Source of the DNA: Chromatiales bacterium
GTDB taxonomy: Bacteria; Pseudomonadota; Gammaproteobacteria; JAGRCI01
Assembly (NCBI GenBank): GCA_020445565.1
Contig: JAGRGI010000130.1
Coordinates: 1 to 34,576, forward strand
Reading direction: 5' to 3'
Length of the DNA stretch: 34,576 nt
A program made the translations under genes and the position numbers. Positions within the stretch are counted from its first letter, which is position 1; every line of letters starts with the position of its first letter. Shown piece by piece: positions 7,542 to 15,451 of this stretch. The notes below the pieces were generated by a model. It was not told where the DNA came from. It saw only the letters and a program-made list of their open reading frames with translations, and ran no database searches.

Positions 7542-7653
7542 AGGGTTGTTTTCTGCGCATCCACAGCGACCCTGTGGCACTACGCTTCGATGCGCCAAGG
7601 TTTCCAAGCCCACAGGGCGAAACCTGCCTGCGGGTATCCGGCTTGCCGCACGG

Positions 7654-10632
7654 TCACTTTCTTACTTTGCCACGACGCAGGCGGAACACCGAGCCCAGGG
7701 CCAGAAGGCCCGAGAGCAGCACCATGGCCCACTTGTCCAGGGTCGGGACCGCGGTCGGCATGACGCCAGGACCACCCGGATCGGTGATAGTGGTATTGTC
7801 GGCGTCGAAGTCGAATGGCCCTCCTTCCTGCAAGGAAAAGGTGATTCGCGTCTTGTTGCCGAACTGCGAGATGCTGGTGGCGATGTTCACCCATTGGTTG
7901 GAGGCGTTCTTCTTCCAGTAGCCGTTGATGGCGGGGTTGAACGGCACATATAAGGTGACGTTCTCCGTTGCGCCCGGCGCAACGCCGGTGATCGTGAAAC
8001 TGAACAGCCCGTAGGGGAACGTGGCCCCGGGCGGCGGATCCATGGGCTCGGGCAGCGCCTGCACATTGGTCAGCGGCACGCTGGCATCGCGTGTGGCAAC
8101 CGTGGCAACTCCACCGGTATCGGCATTCAGCGAGGTCACATGGCCCTGCAACCGGTCCGGCGTACCGTCACCGTTGCCGTCTCCGGTGCCTCCGCCGGTG
8201 GGATTCTCCGCCAGGTCTTCCTCGGCGTTTTCGACACCATCCGCGTCGAGTTGGTCGGCATTGCTCACCGTGACGGCGTTGGTGGCATCGGCACTGTCGC
8301 CGGCGGTCTTGTCCGCGTCCCAGTCGTCCGACGCCGCCAGATTGTAGAGCGTGTTGTCGTTGGACTGGGTGCCGTCCTTGTTCAGCAGGTTGCTCACCTG
8401 GGTCTTGTCGGTGGCGTTCAGCACCACGGTAAAGGACGTGGCACTGTCGGCGGTGACATCGGAAGTGGTCAAGGTGTAGGTAGCCCCGCCCTCGCCCCTG
8501 AGGGTCAGCTTGCTGACGGCAATGGTGTCACCGCCGCTCATCCCGCTCGCACTCACCACCAGGGTACCGGTGGTGGCGTCGTAGGTGGCGTTGCTGATGC
8601 TCGGTGCAACCACAGCGGTCAGATTGGTGCTATTGGCAAACGTCAGGCCCCCGGAAGTTGCCTGCAGATTGAACGTTTCATCGCTGCTTCCGGACGCCGT
8701 ATAGGTGATCTGCAAGCCGGTGAAGGTGGCCACACCGGATGACGGCGTCAGAGATACGGTAGCGGCGTTCATATCGGTATCACCGGTACCGCTCAGGGTA
8801 GCGCTGCCCGCTCCGTTGATCTCCGCCAGTTGGATGTCGGTCGAGTAACCGGTGTCCACCGTATCGTTGGCGTCCACGGCCTTGACCACGGGCACGGTGC
8901 TGAAACTGGTCGCGACGCCACTGGACAGCGAGGTAGGCGCCGGTTCGGTCGTGAACAGCAGTTTTGTGGCAACCACGTCCGCCGTCACGGCGTTGGACGT
9001 GCCATCCGCGACGCCTGTGGCCGCGGCGGTCAGCGTGAAGCTCTCCTGATCCGCGCTGGCCGTGTAGCTCACGCCCGAGAAGGTAGCCACGCCCAAAGTC
9101 GCCGCCAGGGTGGTCGTGCCAGCCAGACCGCCCGCGCTGGCTTCCGTCAGGGTAACGTTGTTGGTGAAGTCCGAATCGGTGTTGCCAAAGGCATCGCGTG
9201 CGGCGACCACAGGCTGGGTAGTGAGCGCCGCACCGGAAACGGACCCTGCCGGTTGGGTAGTAAAGACCAGTTGGGTCGCCACCACGTCGATGGCAAAGCC
9301 GGAACTGTTGCTCACGGCGGCCGTCGTCCCCATAGCGGTTCCACTGGCGGACACGGTCACGTCGGTATCGCCATCGACACTGAGAATGAAGGTGTTGCCC
9401 TCGGTCAGGCCGGTGTTGTCGTTGTAGTAACCGCTGACGGTATAAACCTCACTGGCCCCGTCGGCCACGGAGATACTCAACCCGGAAAAGGTCACGGTAT
9501 CGGAACCGGCATTGTAGACGCCCGCCACGTTGGTGGCATCGGGGCCGTTCAACAACCAGGTGACCTTGCCGCGATCAGTATCGGTAGAGGTTCCCGAGAC
9601 GTTGACGACGATCTGGGTGACGCCCAGAGCATGTGCATCGCTGGTGCCTCCGTCGGAAAGGGTGAAATCGAAGAGGTTGACGGCCTCTCCGAGCGTGTCC
9701 ACCGTCGTTGCCAAAGTGCTAGCCTCGGCTCCCGGACCGGCCGTAAGATCGCCGTCTGAGTCGGCCAAGGTCGTGAAATCGACCCGGGTCGCACTGGCCT
9801 GCAGGTTGGGCGTTCCCTCATCGTCCTGCGCCACCACGTATAAGTCGTAGGCGGTGAGCGGGCTCAGCATCGTTAGAGTATCGGTGTAGTTGGTGGAAGC
9901 TGCGGGCACGTTGATGCTACCGACATCCAGGGCCATCGCACCGCCGGAGCCGGTTCCGGCCTTGACCTCCGCGGAACTCGGGGCGGCCGCTCCGTCGGCT
10001 AGCAAGACGTAATAGGCCGTGCCCGGCTCGTTCAGTTGCACCGTGAGTGTCGTCTGCGTGGTGGTGGTGCCGGAAACGGATGGGCTACCTCCTTGAAAGC
10101 TGGGGGGCGCGATATCGGCACCGCAATCACCATCACTGGCGCAAGGTATAGCGGTATCAGAGGTACAACTCCCCGATACCACGTCGCAAGTGCCGGTAAC
10201 CTTAAATCCGGACCGTTCGATTCCGGCAAAGATGCCGTCAGCAACGTTCACTTCGCCGGTATCTCCCGTCAACCTGGCGGCAACCAGGCGCGCCCGGTCC
10301 GCCCGACGCTTTTTCTTGCGCAGTTCGTTGAGCAACCATGTGGCCTTGTCCTGGTTACCGAGTCCCTGCCTTGCCACACCGGAAAAGCCACCGAAAGTAT
10401 TCTCCGCCACGCCAGAACCCGCCTCTGCCTGGGTGCGTTCCAGAACATAGCTCTTCTTGCCCGCCCTGCGCGATGAGGAAGCCCGGGACGAAGGGCCCCC
10501 GGCCAAGGCGGCCGCTCCGACGGCGATCAATGGCACGGCAAGGGCGGCCTGGCGCATGACCCTTCCCTTCTTTTCCGCTGGGGCCGGGTTCACGTCTCTC
10601 GGATCAGTCTGGTGGTTCTTGTTCATTGTCAT
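7654..10632 (-). CDS. large surface protein with choice-of-anchor U domain and IPTL-CTERM sorting tail
   Basis: A 992-residue extracellular protein. An export signal lies within residues 1-50 (basic stretch then AALAVPLIAVGAAALAGG). A Cys-rich patch (about 148-170) is followed by FN3-like beta domains (173-290), a beta-strand region (300-450) and two related Ig-like repeats starting VATQLVFTTQPAG (about 451) and VATKLLFTTEPAP (about 554). A calcium-site-like stretch GDGNGDGTPD (about 817) precedes a choice-of-anchor U-like domain (about 830-945). The C-terminus is VPTLDKWAMVLLSGLL then a basic RLRRGK cluster, an IPTL-CTERM sorting signal, a class linked to exosortase H processing and surface anchoring. 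It would be attached to or released from the outer surface. ATG 10632 overlaps the stop of the preceding gene by 4 nt. No exosortase is in the window. Confidence 0.85.
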   Translation of the reverse strand: MTMNKNHQTDPRDVNPAPAEKKGRVMRQAALAVPLIAVGAAALAGGPSSRASSSRRAGKKSYVLERTQAEAGSGVAENTFGGFSGVARQGLGNQDKATWLLNELRKKKRRADRARLVAARLTGDTGEVNVADGIFAGIERSGFKVTGTCDVVSGSCTSDTAIPCASDGDCGADIAPPSFQGGSPSVSGTTTTQTTLTVQLNEPGTAYYVLLADGAAAPSSAEVKAGTGSGGAMALDVGSINVPAASTNYTDTLTMLSPLTAYDLYVVAQDDEGTPNLQASATRVDFTTLADSDGDLTAGPGAEASTLATTVDTLGEAVNLFDFTLSDGGTSDAHALGVTQIVVNVSGTSTDTDRGKVTWLLNGPDATNVAGVYNAGSDTVTFSGLSISVADGASEVYTVSGYYNDNTGLTEGNTFILSVDGDTDVTVSASGTAMGTTAAVSNSSGFAIDVVATQLVFTTQPAGSVSGAALTTQPVVAARDAFGNTDSDFTNNVTLTEASAGGLAGTTTLAATLGVATFSGVSYTASADQESFTLTAAATGVADGTSNAVTADVVATKLLFTTEPAPTSLSSGVATSFSTVPVVKAVDANDTVDTGYSTDIQLAEINGAGSATLSGTGDTDMNAATVSLTPSSGVATFTGLQITYTASGSSDETFNLQATSGGLTFANSTNLTAVVAPSISNATYDATTGTLVVSASGMSGGDTIAVSKLTLRGEGGATYTLTTSDVTADSATSFTVVLNATDKTQVSNLLNKDGTQSNDNTLYNLAASDDWDADKTAGDSADATNAVTVSNADQLDADGVENAEEDLAENPTGGGTGDGNGDGTPDRLQGHVTSLNADTGGVATVATRDASVPLTNVQALPEPMDPPPGATFPYGLFSFTITGVAPGATENVTLYVPFNPAINGYWKKNASNQWVNIATSISQFGNKTRITFSLQEGGPFDFDADNTTITDPGGPGVMPTAVPTLDKWAMVLLSGLLALGSVFRLRRGKVRK

Positions 10633-11714
10633 TCTCTGGCCCTCGCAGGCGAAGTCGGAAGGGAGGGAAAATCGAAGACCGACGACACCAGCTCGTCGTC
10701 GATGTTGAGCAATTCAGGGAAGCACATCCCCGGCAGGACGCCGATGTCGTAGATCTGGTGGACATCGCCGGTGAACTCGATCCGCTCGATAACCTCCATG
10801 GTGTCGAGGTCGACCACGTACATTCCGGCAACGGTTTCCGCATATTCTTCATTCAGCGGCAGCTTGGCCGACGCACTTGACGGCCGGCTGCGCGAACTGC
10901 CGAGAAAAAGCAGGGGGCCATGAAAGGCCATACCACGAGTGAAACCGGGAACCCGCAGAACGACCTCGTCGCTGCGCGTCTGCGGGTCGAAACGCCGCAA
11001 CTCCCCCAAACCCGAATTGCAGTAATACAGTTTTCCGCGCCAGTAGCGGGGCGAATGCGGCATCAACAGACCGGTGACCAGAACCTCTCCGGTCTCCACA
11101 TCCATAATCTGGCCCAGCGGGCGTTGCTCCTTGCGCCAGGCGGAGGCGTCGTTCAAGTTCGAGAACATGGAGACATAGCGCGGCCGTCCGTTGCGCATGG
11201 CCATGCCATTGAGGTGGCAACGGTCTTGCGCGACCAGCTCGGTGATGAATGGCGGCTTCCACACCGGTACGAAACTGTGGTCCGGCCGGATCAGCGCAAG
11301 GCAGGAAAAGGCCGAGTTGACCACCCACAGCCCCTCGTCGCCCCAAGCAATATCGTGCACATTGATCATGCCGGTGATGTGGGTCGCCCGCGGTACGAAA
11401 CAGGCATCCACCCGGCCTGCGGGTTCCAGATCCTCGTTGACCTGGTCGAAACGGCGAAAATCGACGATCTGGGCGTGAATACCCAGAACCACCCGCTCGG
11501 CATGGGTCGCCAGCCCCATGGGCCGAGGGAATTTCTTCAAGCCGACGTGCAACTCTTCGCCATCCGAACGCACCAGGATCACCCGGTTCGCCTGATAGGA
11601 AGTCAGCATCAGGGAGATGCCCAAGGTCTTGAGCAATGCGGCGAGACCGACGCTCGCCATGCAGGAGAAATCCGGCTCGCGATCGGTGTCGATCTGCTCG
11701 GCAACGCTGTTCAC
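10629..11714 (-). CDS. TIGR03032 family protein (DUF4915-like)
   Basis: A 361-residue protein recognised by the family pattern: near the N-terminus SCMASVGLAALLKTLGISLM and LTSYQANRVILVRSDG, then FPRPMGLA, ATHITGMINVHDIAWGDEG, LWVVNSAFSCLALI and RCHLNGMAMRNGRPRYVS, later PHSPRYW and GKLYYCNSGLGELRRFD. The repeated beta-strand and Trp/Gly pattern suggests a propeller-like fold. It has no signal peptide or membrane segment, so it is probably cytoplasmic unless exported another way. The function of the family is unknown. The start is GTG 11714, overlapping the upstream protease stop by 4 nt, and its own stop overlaps the IPTL-CTERM start by 4 nt, so the three proteins are made together. The homology to TIGR03032 is from memory of the motif, not a search. 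Confidence 0.8.
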   Translation of the reverse strand: MNSVAEQIDTDREPDFSCMASVGLAALLKTLGISLMLTSYQANRVILVRSDGEELHVGLKKFPRPMGLATHAERVVLGIHAQIVDFRRFDQVNEDLEPAGRVDACFVPRATHITGMINVHDIAWGDEGLWVVNSAFSCLALIRPDHSFVPVWKPPFITELVAQDRCHLNGMAMRNGRPRYVSMFSNLNDASAWRKEQRPLGQIMDVETGEVLVTGLLMPHSPRYWRGKLYYCNSGLGELRRFDPQTRSDEVVLRVPGFTRGMAFHGPLLFLGSSRSRPSSASAKLPLNEEYAETVAGMYVVDLDTMEVIERIEFTGDVHQIYDIGVLPGMCFPELLNIDDELVSSVFDFPSLPTSPARARE

Positions 11715-12997
11715 GGATGGGTAGTCCTTTGCTCAAAAGACAGGGCAACGGCCAGACGCGCCGCTGACACGGCGGCATCGGCATTTACGAGTAAGCAGGA
11801 AGCGTCGGCGCCCCGACTCACGAGGCGAGCGGTGGCGCGTAGCAGTCGAGCTGCCTGCTCCCCGCTGAGTTCGGGGGCCGAGGACAACATCAGGGCCAGC
11901 ACCCCGGCCACCACTGGCACAGCGGCGGAGCTGCCGCCGAGCTTCTCGGTGTCGCGGTCCGCCAGGGTACTCACGGTGTCGAGCATGCCCGGCGCGCACA
12001 GCGGTTCGTCGATCTCGGGGTCGACATAGAGGGGGCGAAGTTCGTGATCGGTGGCGAACACGGGGACCACCCTCGCAAGACCGGCCAGCCCTTCGGGAAA
12101 GTCACTATCGGTGCTGTTGCCGGCGGAGACTACGAACAGCGTGCCCCGGCCAGATCGGCCATGTCGTTGGTGGTACTCGATCAGGTCTTTCACGGGCCTC
12201 GCCGCCCTGGCCACGACCCAACTGATCGCCACGACATCGGCCAGCGAGGCCCTATCCAGGGCGCTGACGAGGTCCGAAGTCCACCCACTGGGCAGACCAA
12301 CGGCCATCAGTCGGGCTTCGGGCGACACCCCCTCCGGGCGCTGCCCGTCGTGCCGGGCAAACAGAACGCCGGCAACGCGGGTTCCATGCAGGCGTTCGCC
12401 ACGGAAGGCATCCGACGTGGTGAAGCCAGCCGCCCCGTTCAGGGATGAGAACTCCGGGCTGCGTAGATCGAAGCCATCATCGATCAGTGCCACCGTGCTA
12501 CCGTGCCCGCGCGTTACCTTCCAGGCGCCGTTCAGGCCGACAGAAGCGGGCAGATCGAAGCCATCCATGTTGTAGCTGGGCTTCCAGTTCCACGCCGTGC
12601 GTTGCGGGACCGTTTCGAAAAGCTGGTCTGGCTGGGCATAGACGACGCCCGGCAGATCGCTGATCCGCCGGCTCTCCAGCCAGGGGTCCGCTTCCGAGGG
12701 CAAGGCGACCATGAACAGGGCATCGATCCCCATTTCCGCCAATAGGCGCAGCCGCATCTCCGGTACACCGGCAGCGTAGTCGAGAAAGGAAAGCGTGTGC
12801 GCCCGTAACAGCACACGCTGCCCGGTACGGACGCTGATCGAGTCATCCAATTCGCGACCCAAGGAGTGGGAAACATCGGTGGCGAACACGACCCGCGCAG
12901 GAAGCAGCCAAAGACAGAGCAGCAACAGGAGAAAGAATCTGGTATGGCGCCCTGATCTGTCTGGAACGTTCACGGCAGGGCTCGTTGCGAAACGCAT
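11711..12997 (-). CDS. exported subtilisin-like S8 serine peptidase
   Basis: A 428-residue protease with a signal peptide (residues about 20-40, a leucine-rich run ending VVFA), a propeptide-like region (about 60-135, with PGVVYAQPDQ resembling I9 prodomains) and the S8 catalytic domain (about 150-425). The triad is Asp173 (ALIDDGFD), His204 (HGTRVAGV) and Ser357 (GGSSAAVP), with the oxyanion Asn294 (SAGN). It acts in the periplasm or outside the cell. The Ser motif is G-S-S instead of the usual G-T-S and the Asp motif is D-D-G. As first gene of a three-gene overlapping operon with a TIGR03032 protein and an IPTL-CTERM surface protein, it is a candidate for processing or releasing that surface protein. 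That link is inference. Confidence 0.87.
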   Translation of the reverse strand: MRFATSPAVNVPDRSGRHTRFFLLLLLCLWLLPARVVFATDVSHSLGRELDDSISVRTGQRVLLRAHTLSFLDYAAGVPEMRLRLLAEMGIDALFMVALPSEADPWLESRRISDLPGVVYAQPDQLFETVPQRTAWNWKPSYNMDGFDLPASVGLNGAWKVTRGHGSTVALIDDGFDLRSPEFSSLNGAAGFTTSDAFRGERLHGTRVAGVLFARHDGQRPEGVSPEARLMAVGLPSGWTSDLVSALDRASLADVVAISWVVARAARPVKDLIEYHQRHGRSGRGTLFVVSAGNSTDSDFPEGLAGLARVVPVFATDHELRPLYVDPEIDEPLCAPGMLDTVSTLADRDTEKLGGSSAAVPVVAGVLALMLSSAPELSGEQAARLLRATARLVSRGADASCLLVNADAAVSAARLAVALSFEQRTTHP

Positions 12998-13480
12998 GGA
13001 TCACTCTGCCACTCCCCCCTGCCCCTGGCAGAGCCACTCCCCGAAACCCTTCCGGGCCGTCGAAAACCCGAGGGACAGGTGATTATTCGAACCGAGAGCA
13101 TCTGGCTGATTGGTCCCCGTGAATTCAACCCATCGACTCCGGGCCTGCCGTGGCGCGCTGCGTCGAAGCGATGCCTCCCGGTCTCTGGCGTTTATCGGCC
13201 TTGCGCGCAACACCTTTAGGGGACGAAAAAGAGTACATATGTTTTTTCGTTCTCAGAGACGATCCAGTCGCCTATTCCCGCTGGCAAGCCTCATCCTCAA
13301 TCATGCACTTTCCGCACTGAATAACTCTGACGATGTCCTGGCAGCCACGCGAGGTCTTGCCGCGCAACGTCAGCAATCGGTGGGTGATGTCATCTCCTAA
13401 CTTGCCAGGAAAGCATTCGGCCACGTATTTTGACCTGATAGCGCCTCGTTGCAGGACCAAAGCCTGTTTGATCAGAACCT
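12998..13480. other. gap of about 480 bp without a supported gene
   Basis: This lies upstream of the protease operon and should hold its promoter, but no clear -35/-10 pair was seen. A minus-strand frame at 13272-13460 can only start at TTG and encodes an unrecognised Cys-containing peptide. A weak inverted repeat, CGAAAAA (13224-13230) with TTTTTCG (13243-13249), follows AGGGGAC, slightly like the REP-type element at 7447. The region looks like eroded intergenic DNA. Confidence 0.4.
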
Positions 13481-13687
13481 AATCTCAGCCACAAACAACT
13501 CACCGATCTCTGCCTGCCCGGACTCGCCGTTCAAAACGACGGCGTACTCGTCACCTTTGACCAATCAATTCCGCTGCCGGCGGTTCGAAACGCGGATGCA
13601 CGTCAAATGGTCATTCATAAGTGGTCGCCAGGGAGAGCAAGGCTTTGCGAAGGTAGGGCAATGGTGGCCCGATCAGACGATCGGTGA
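13481..13687 (+). pseudogene. PIN-domain (VapC-like) toxin, C-terminal remnant
   Basis: The frame from 13481 reads HKQLTDLCLPGLAVQNDG, then VLVTFDQSIPLPAV and MVIHKW, matching the C-terminal third of VapC PIN ribonucleases (H-[RK]-Q-[VL]-TD...LA...G, then LVTFD..IPL). The Asp of QLTD and the Asp of VTFD correspond to catalytic metal-binding positions. An in-frame TGA at 13472 lies just upstream and the N-terminal half is absent, as is any VapB-like antitoxin. It is a dead fragment of a toxin-antitoxin pair, consistent with an old mobile region. Confidence 0.65.
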
Positions 13688-13761
13688 GGCTCACTTTGCT
13701 GCTGATAAGGCCGTGTGACAGGATCGTGGGCGCTCCACCACCCGCTCCATGCTGGGAGCAC

Positions 13762-13796
13762 ATGAAAAAAGCCGGCGCATGGCCGGCTTTTTTCAT
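13762..13796. terminator. strong bidirectional Rho-independent terminator
   Basis: A perfect 15-bp inverted repeat with a 5-nt loop: ATGAAAAAAGCCGGC (13762-13776), GCATG, GCCGGCTTTTTTCAT (13782-13796). The GC-rich core is flanked by A6 on one side and T6 on the other, so it can terminate transcription in both directions. It lies 20 bp beyond the smg stop codon on the minus strand and separates the accessory region from the core operons. Confidence 0.93.
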
Positions 13797-13815
13797 TTAG
13801 CTATGAGCAAGTCGA

Positions 13816-14292
13816 TCAGTGCAGATAGGCCGGTTGTTGCTCGTAGACCAAGTCCTCCATCCAAGCGTAGGCGGCTTCGCTACCGGGCTGATTGAAGAGC
13901 ACCATCAGCACAACCCATTTGAGGTGTTCCAGGCCGGCGTCTTCGGCTTCCAGAGCCAGGAAGCGGTCGATGACGACTTCGCGGGAGTTCACGTCCAGAA
14001 TGCCGGACTGTTCCAGGAACAGCAGGAAACCACGGCATTCCACATCCATGCGGTCCATCTCGCGCGGCAGATAGTAGCGCATCGGATGGACTTGGCCGGG
14101 TACCGGGTCGGCGCCTTCGTGGCGGCCGTCGGCCAGGGCGTCCAACCAGTCGAAAGCCTTTTCGATTTCGGCCTCGGGAAAGCCCACTTGCATGAGCTCG
14201 TCTCGCAGCGTGTCGGCATCGGCCGGCTCGCTCTCGCCATCCATGTAGTTTTCGAACAGGTAGACCAGGACGTCAAAAACCGTCTCTTTCAT
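13816..14292 (-). CDS. smg: Smg family protein (DUF494)
   Basis: A 158-residue acidic, cytoplasmic protein matching the Smg family over its length: it starts KETVFDVLVYLFENY, has EIEKAFDWLDAL near residue 60, and MRYYLPREMDRMDVECRGFL and LEQSGILDVNSREVVIDR in the second half, ending LEHLKWVVLMVLFNQPG and the C-terminal EDLVYE region. ATG 14292 follows GGAAGGGT with good spacing. The gene is 32 bp downstream of dprA, the usual gammaproteobacterial order, and ends at a strong terminator. Its biochemical role is not established; the name is historical. Confidence 0.93.
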   Translation of the reverse strand: MKETVFDVLVYLFENYMDGESEPADADTLRDELMQVGFPEAEIEKAFDWLDALADGRHEGADPVPGQVHPMRYYLPREMDRMDVECRGFLLFLEQSGILDVNSREVVIDRFLALEAEDAGLEHLKWVVLMVLFNQPGSEAAYAWMEDLVYEQQPAYLH

Positions 14293-14324
14293 TGTTCACC
14301 CTTCCAGATGCGACTTCGCCTAAA

Positions 14325-15440
14325 TCAGGGTCGGCGTTGGTAACGTCCACCGGACACCGACTCCACATAACCTTGCAATTCGAGTACCAACAGCATGGAA
14401 GATACCGCCCCAGGGGTCAAACCGCAACGTTCCACCAGATAATCCACCGAAGTGGGTTCATAGTCTATCTGGTCCAGCAAAGCACGGTATTCCGGTTCGA
14501 TCTGCGGATTTTCCGCCTTGGTTGCGCCCCGAATCGCCCCCCCCGTTCCGGTGCGCTCGCGCCTTTCCCCAAGCAGTCCACCGAGTTCTTCCAGAATGTG
14601 ATCGGCGGTTTCCACCAGCTTGGCGCCCTGGCGTATCAGCTCATTGCAACCCTTGGCCAGTGGGTTGTGTATGGAACCGGGAATGGCGAATACCTCGCGC
14701 CCCTGCTCCACTGCCAGCCTGGCCGTGATCAATGAGCCGCTGCGGACGGCGGCCTCGACAACAAGACAGCCCAGGCTCAAACCGCTGATCACCCGGTTGC
14801 GCCGGGGAAAATTCTCGCGCCTGGCGCCGGTACCCGGTGTGAATTCGCTCACCAAAAGGCCGCGTTCCGCGATCTCATGACCAAGATCCCGATGGCTGGC
14901 CGGGTAGATACGATCGGGTCCGGTACCCAACACCGCGACAGTGGCCCCATCGGCGGCCAAGGCACCGCGGTGTGCCGCTGCGTCCACGCCCAGTGCCAGT
15001 CCACTGACGACACCAAGGCCACGGCCGGCCAGATCGCGGGCGAAGGCGAAGGCGTTTTCGCTCCCCTGCCGGGAGGGATTGCGGCTACCGACAACGGCCA
15101 ACTGCGGCATGGCCAGCAAATCCGCATCGCCCACCAGAAACAGCACCGGCGGCGGATCCGCCAATTGTTTCAGCAAAGGCGGGTAGCGATGATCACCGAG
15201 CGTAATCAAACTATGCCGGGCATCCGCCTGGAGCCACTCGATATCGGCCTCCACCGCGCGCCAGTCGGGTTCACGAAGCCAATCGGCCAGGGGTGGCGAG
15301 ACCCGGGTTCGCAGCCCGCGATCCGCAAACACGGCCTGGGGCTCACCGTATTCCCCCAGGAAGCCGAGAAAACGCCGCGGACCCACGCCCGGCGCACGCA
15401 GCAAGGCCAACCACCAGGCGGCCTCAGGTTTACCCGACAT
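14325..15440 (-). CDS. dprA: DNA-processing protein DprA/Smf
   Basis: A 371-residue protein that in competent bacteria binds incoming single-stranded DNA and loads RecA. An N-terminal SAM/HhH-like helical domain (LALLRAPGVGPRRF, about 11-24) precedes the Rossmann-like core, with LITLGDHRYPPLL (78-90), VVGSRNPSRQG (116-126), SGLALGVDAAAHRGAL (146-161) and GTGPDRIYP (172-180). The C-terminal 60 residues form the DprA winged-helix domain (SVDYLVERCGLTPGAVSSML). Length is normal for the family. It lies 11 bp downstream of the LysM gene and upstream of smg, forming a minus-strand operon. Confidence 0.95.
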   Translation of the reverse strand: MSGKPEAAWWLALLRAPGVGPRRFLGFLGEYGEPQAVFADRGLRTRVSPPLADWLREPDWRAVEADIEWLQADARHSLITLGDHRYPPLLKQLADPPPVLFLVGDADLLAMPQLAVVGSRNPSRQGSENAFAFARDLAGRGLGVVSGLALGVDAAAHRGALAADGATVAVLGTGPDRIYPASHRDLGHEIAERGLLVSEFTPGTGARRENFPRRNRVISGLSLGCLVVEAAVRSGSLITARLAVEQGREVFAIPGSIHNPLAKGCNELIRQGAKLVETADHILEELGGLLGERRERTGTGGAIRGATKAENPQIEPEYRALLDQIDYEPTSVDYLVERCGLTPGAVSSMLLVLELQGYVESVSGGRYQRRP

Positions 15441-15451
15441 AGGTTCGACGG

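Noticed and set aside
8140..9759. long plus-strand ORFs inside the IPTL-CTERM gene
   Set aside because: They are antisense frames of the Gly/Thr/Ala-rich beta repeats and have no recognisable protein pattern.
13213..13253. second REP-like element (AGGGGAC then CGAAAAA/TTTTTCG repeat)
   Set aside because: Stem is short and AT-rich and the match to the 7447 element is only the AGGGGAC core.
13272..13460. minus-strand ORF with Cys-rich end
   Set aside because: Needs a TTG start, has no ribosome site and no recognised family; could be a decayed fragment.
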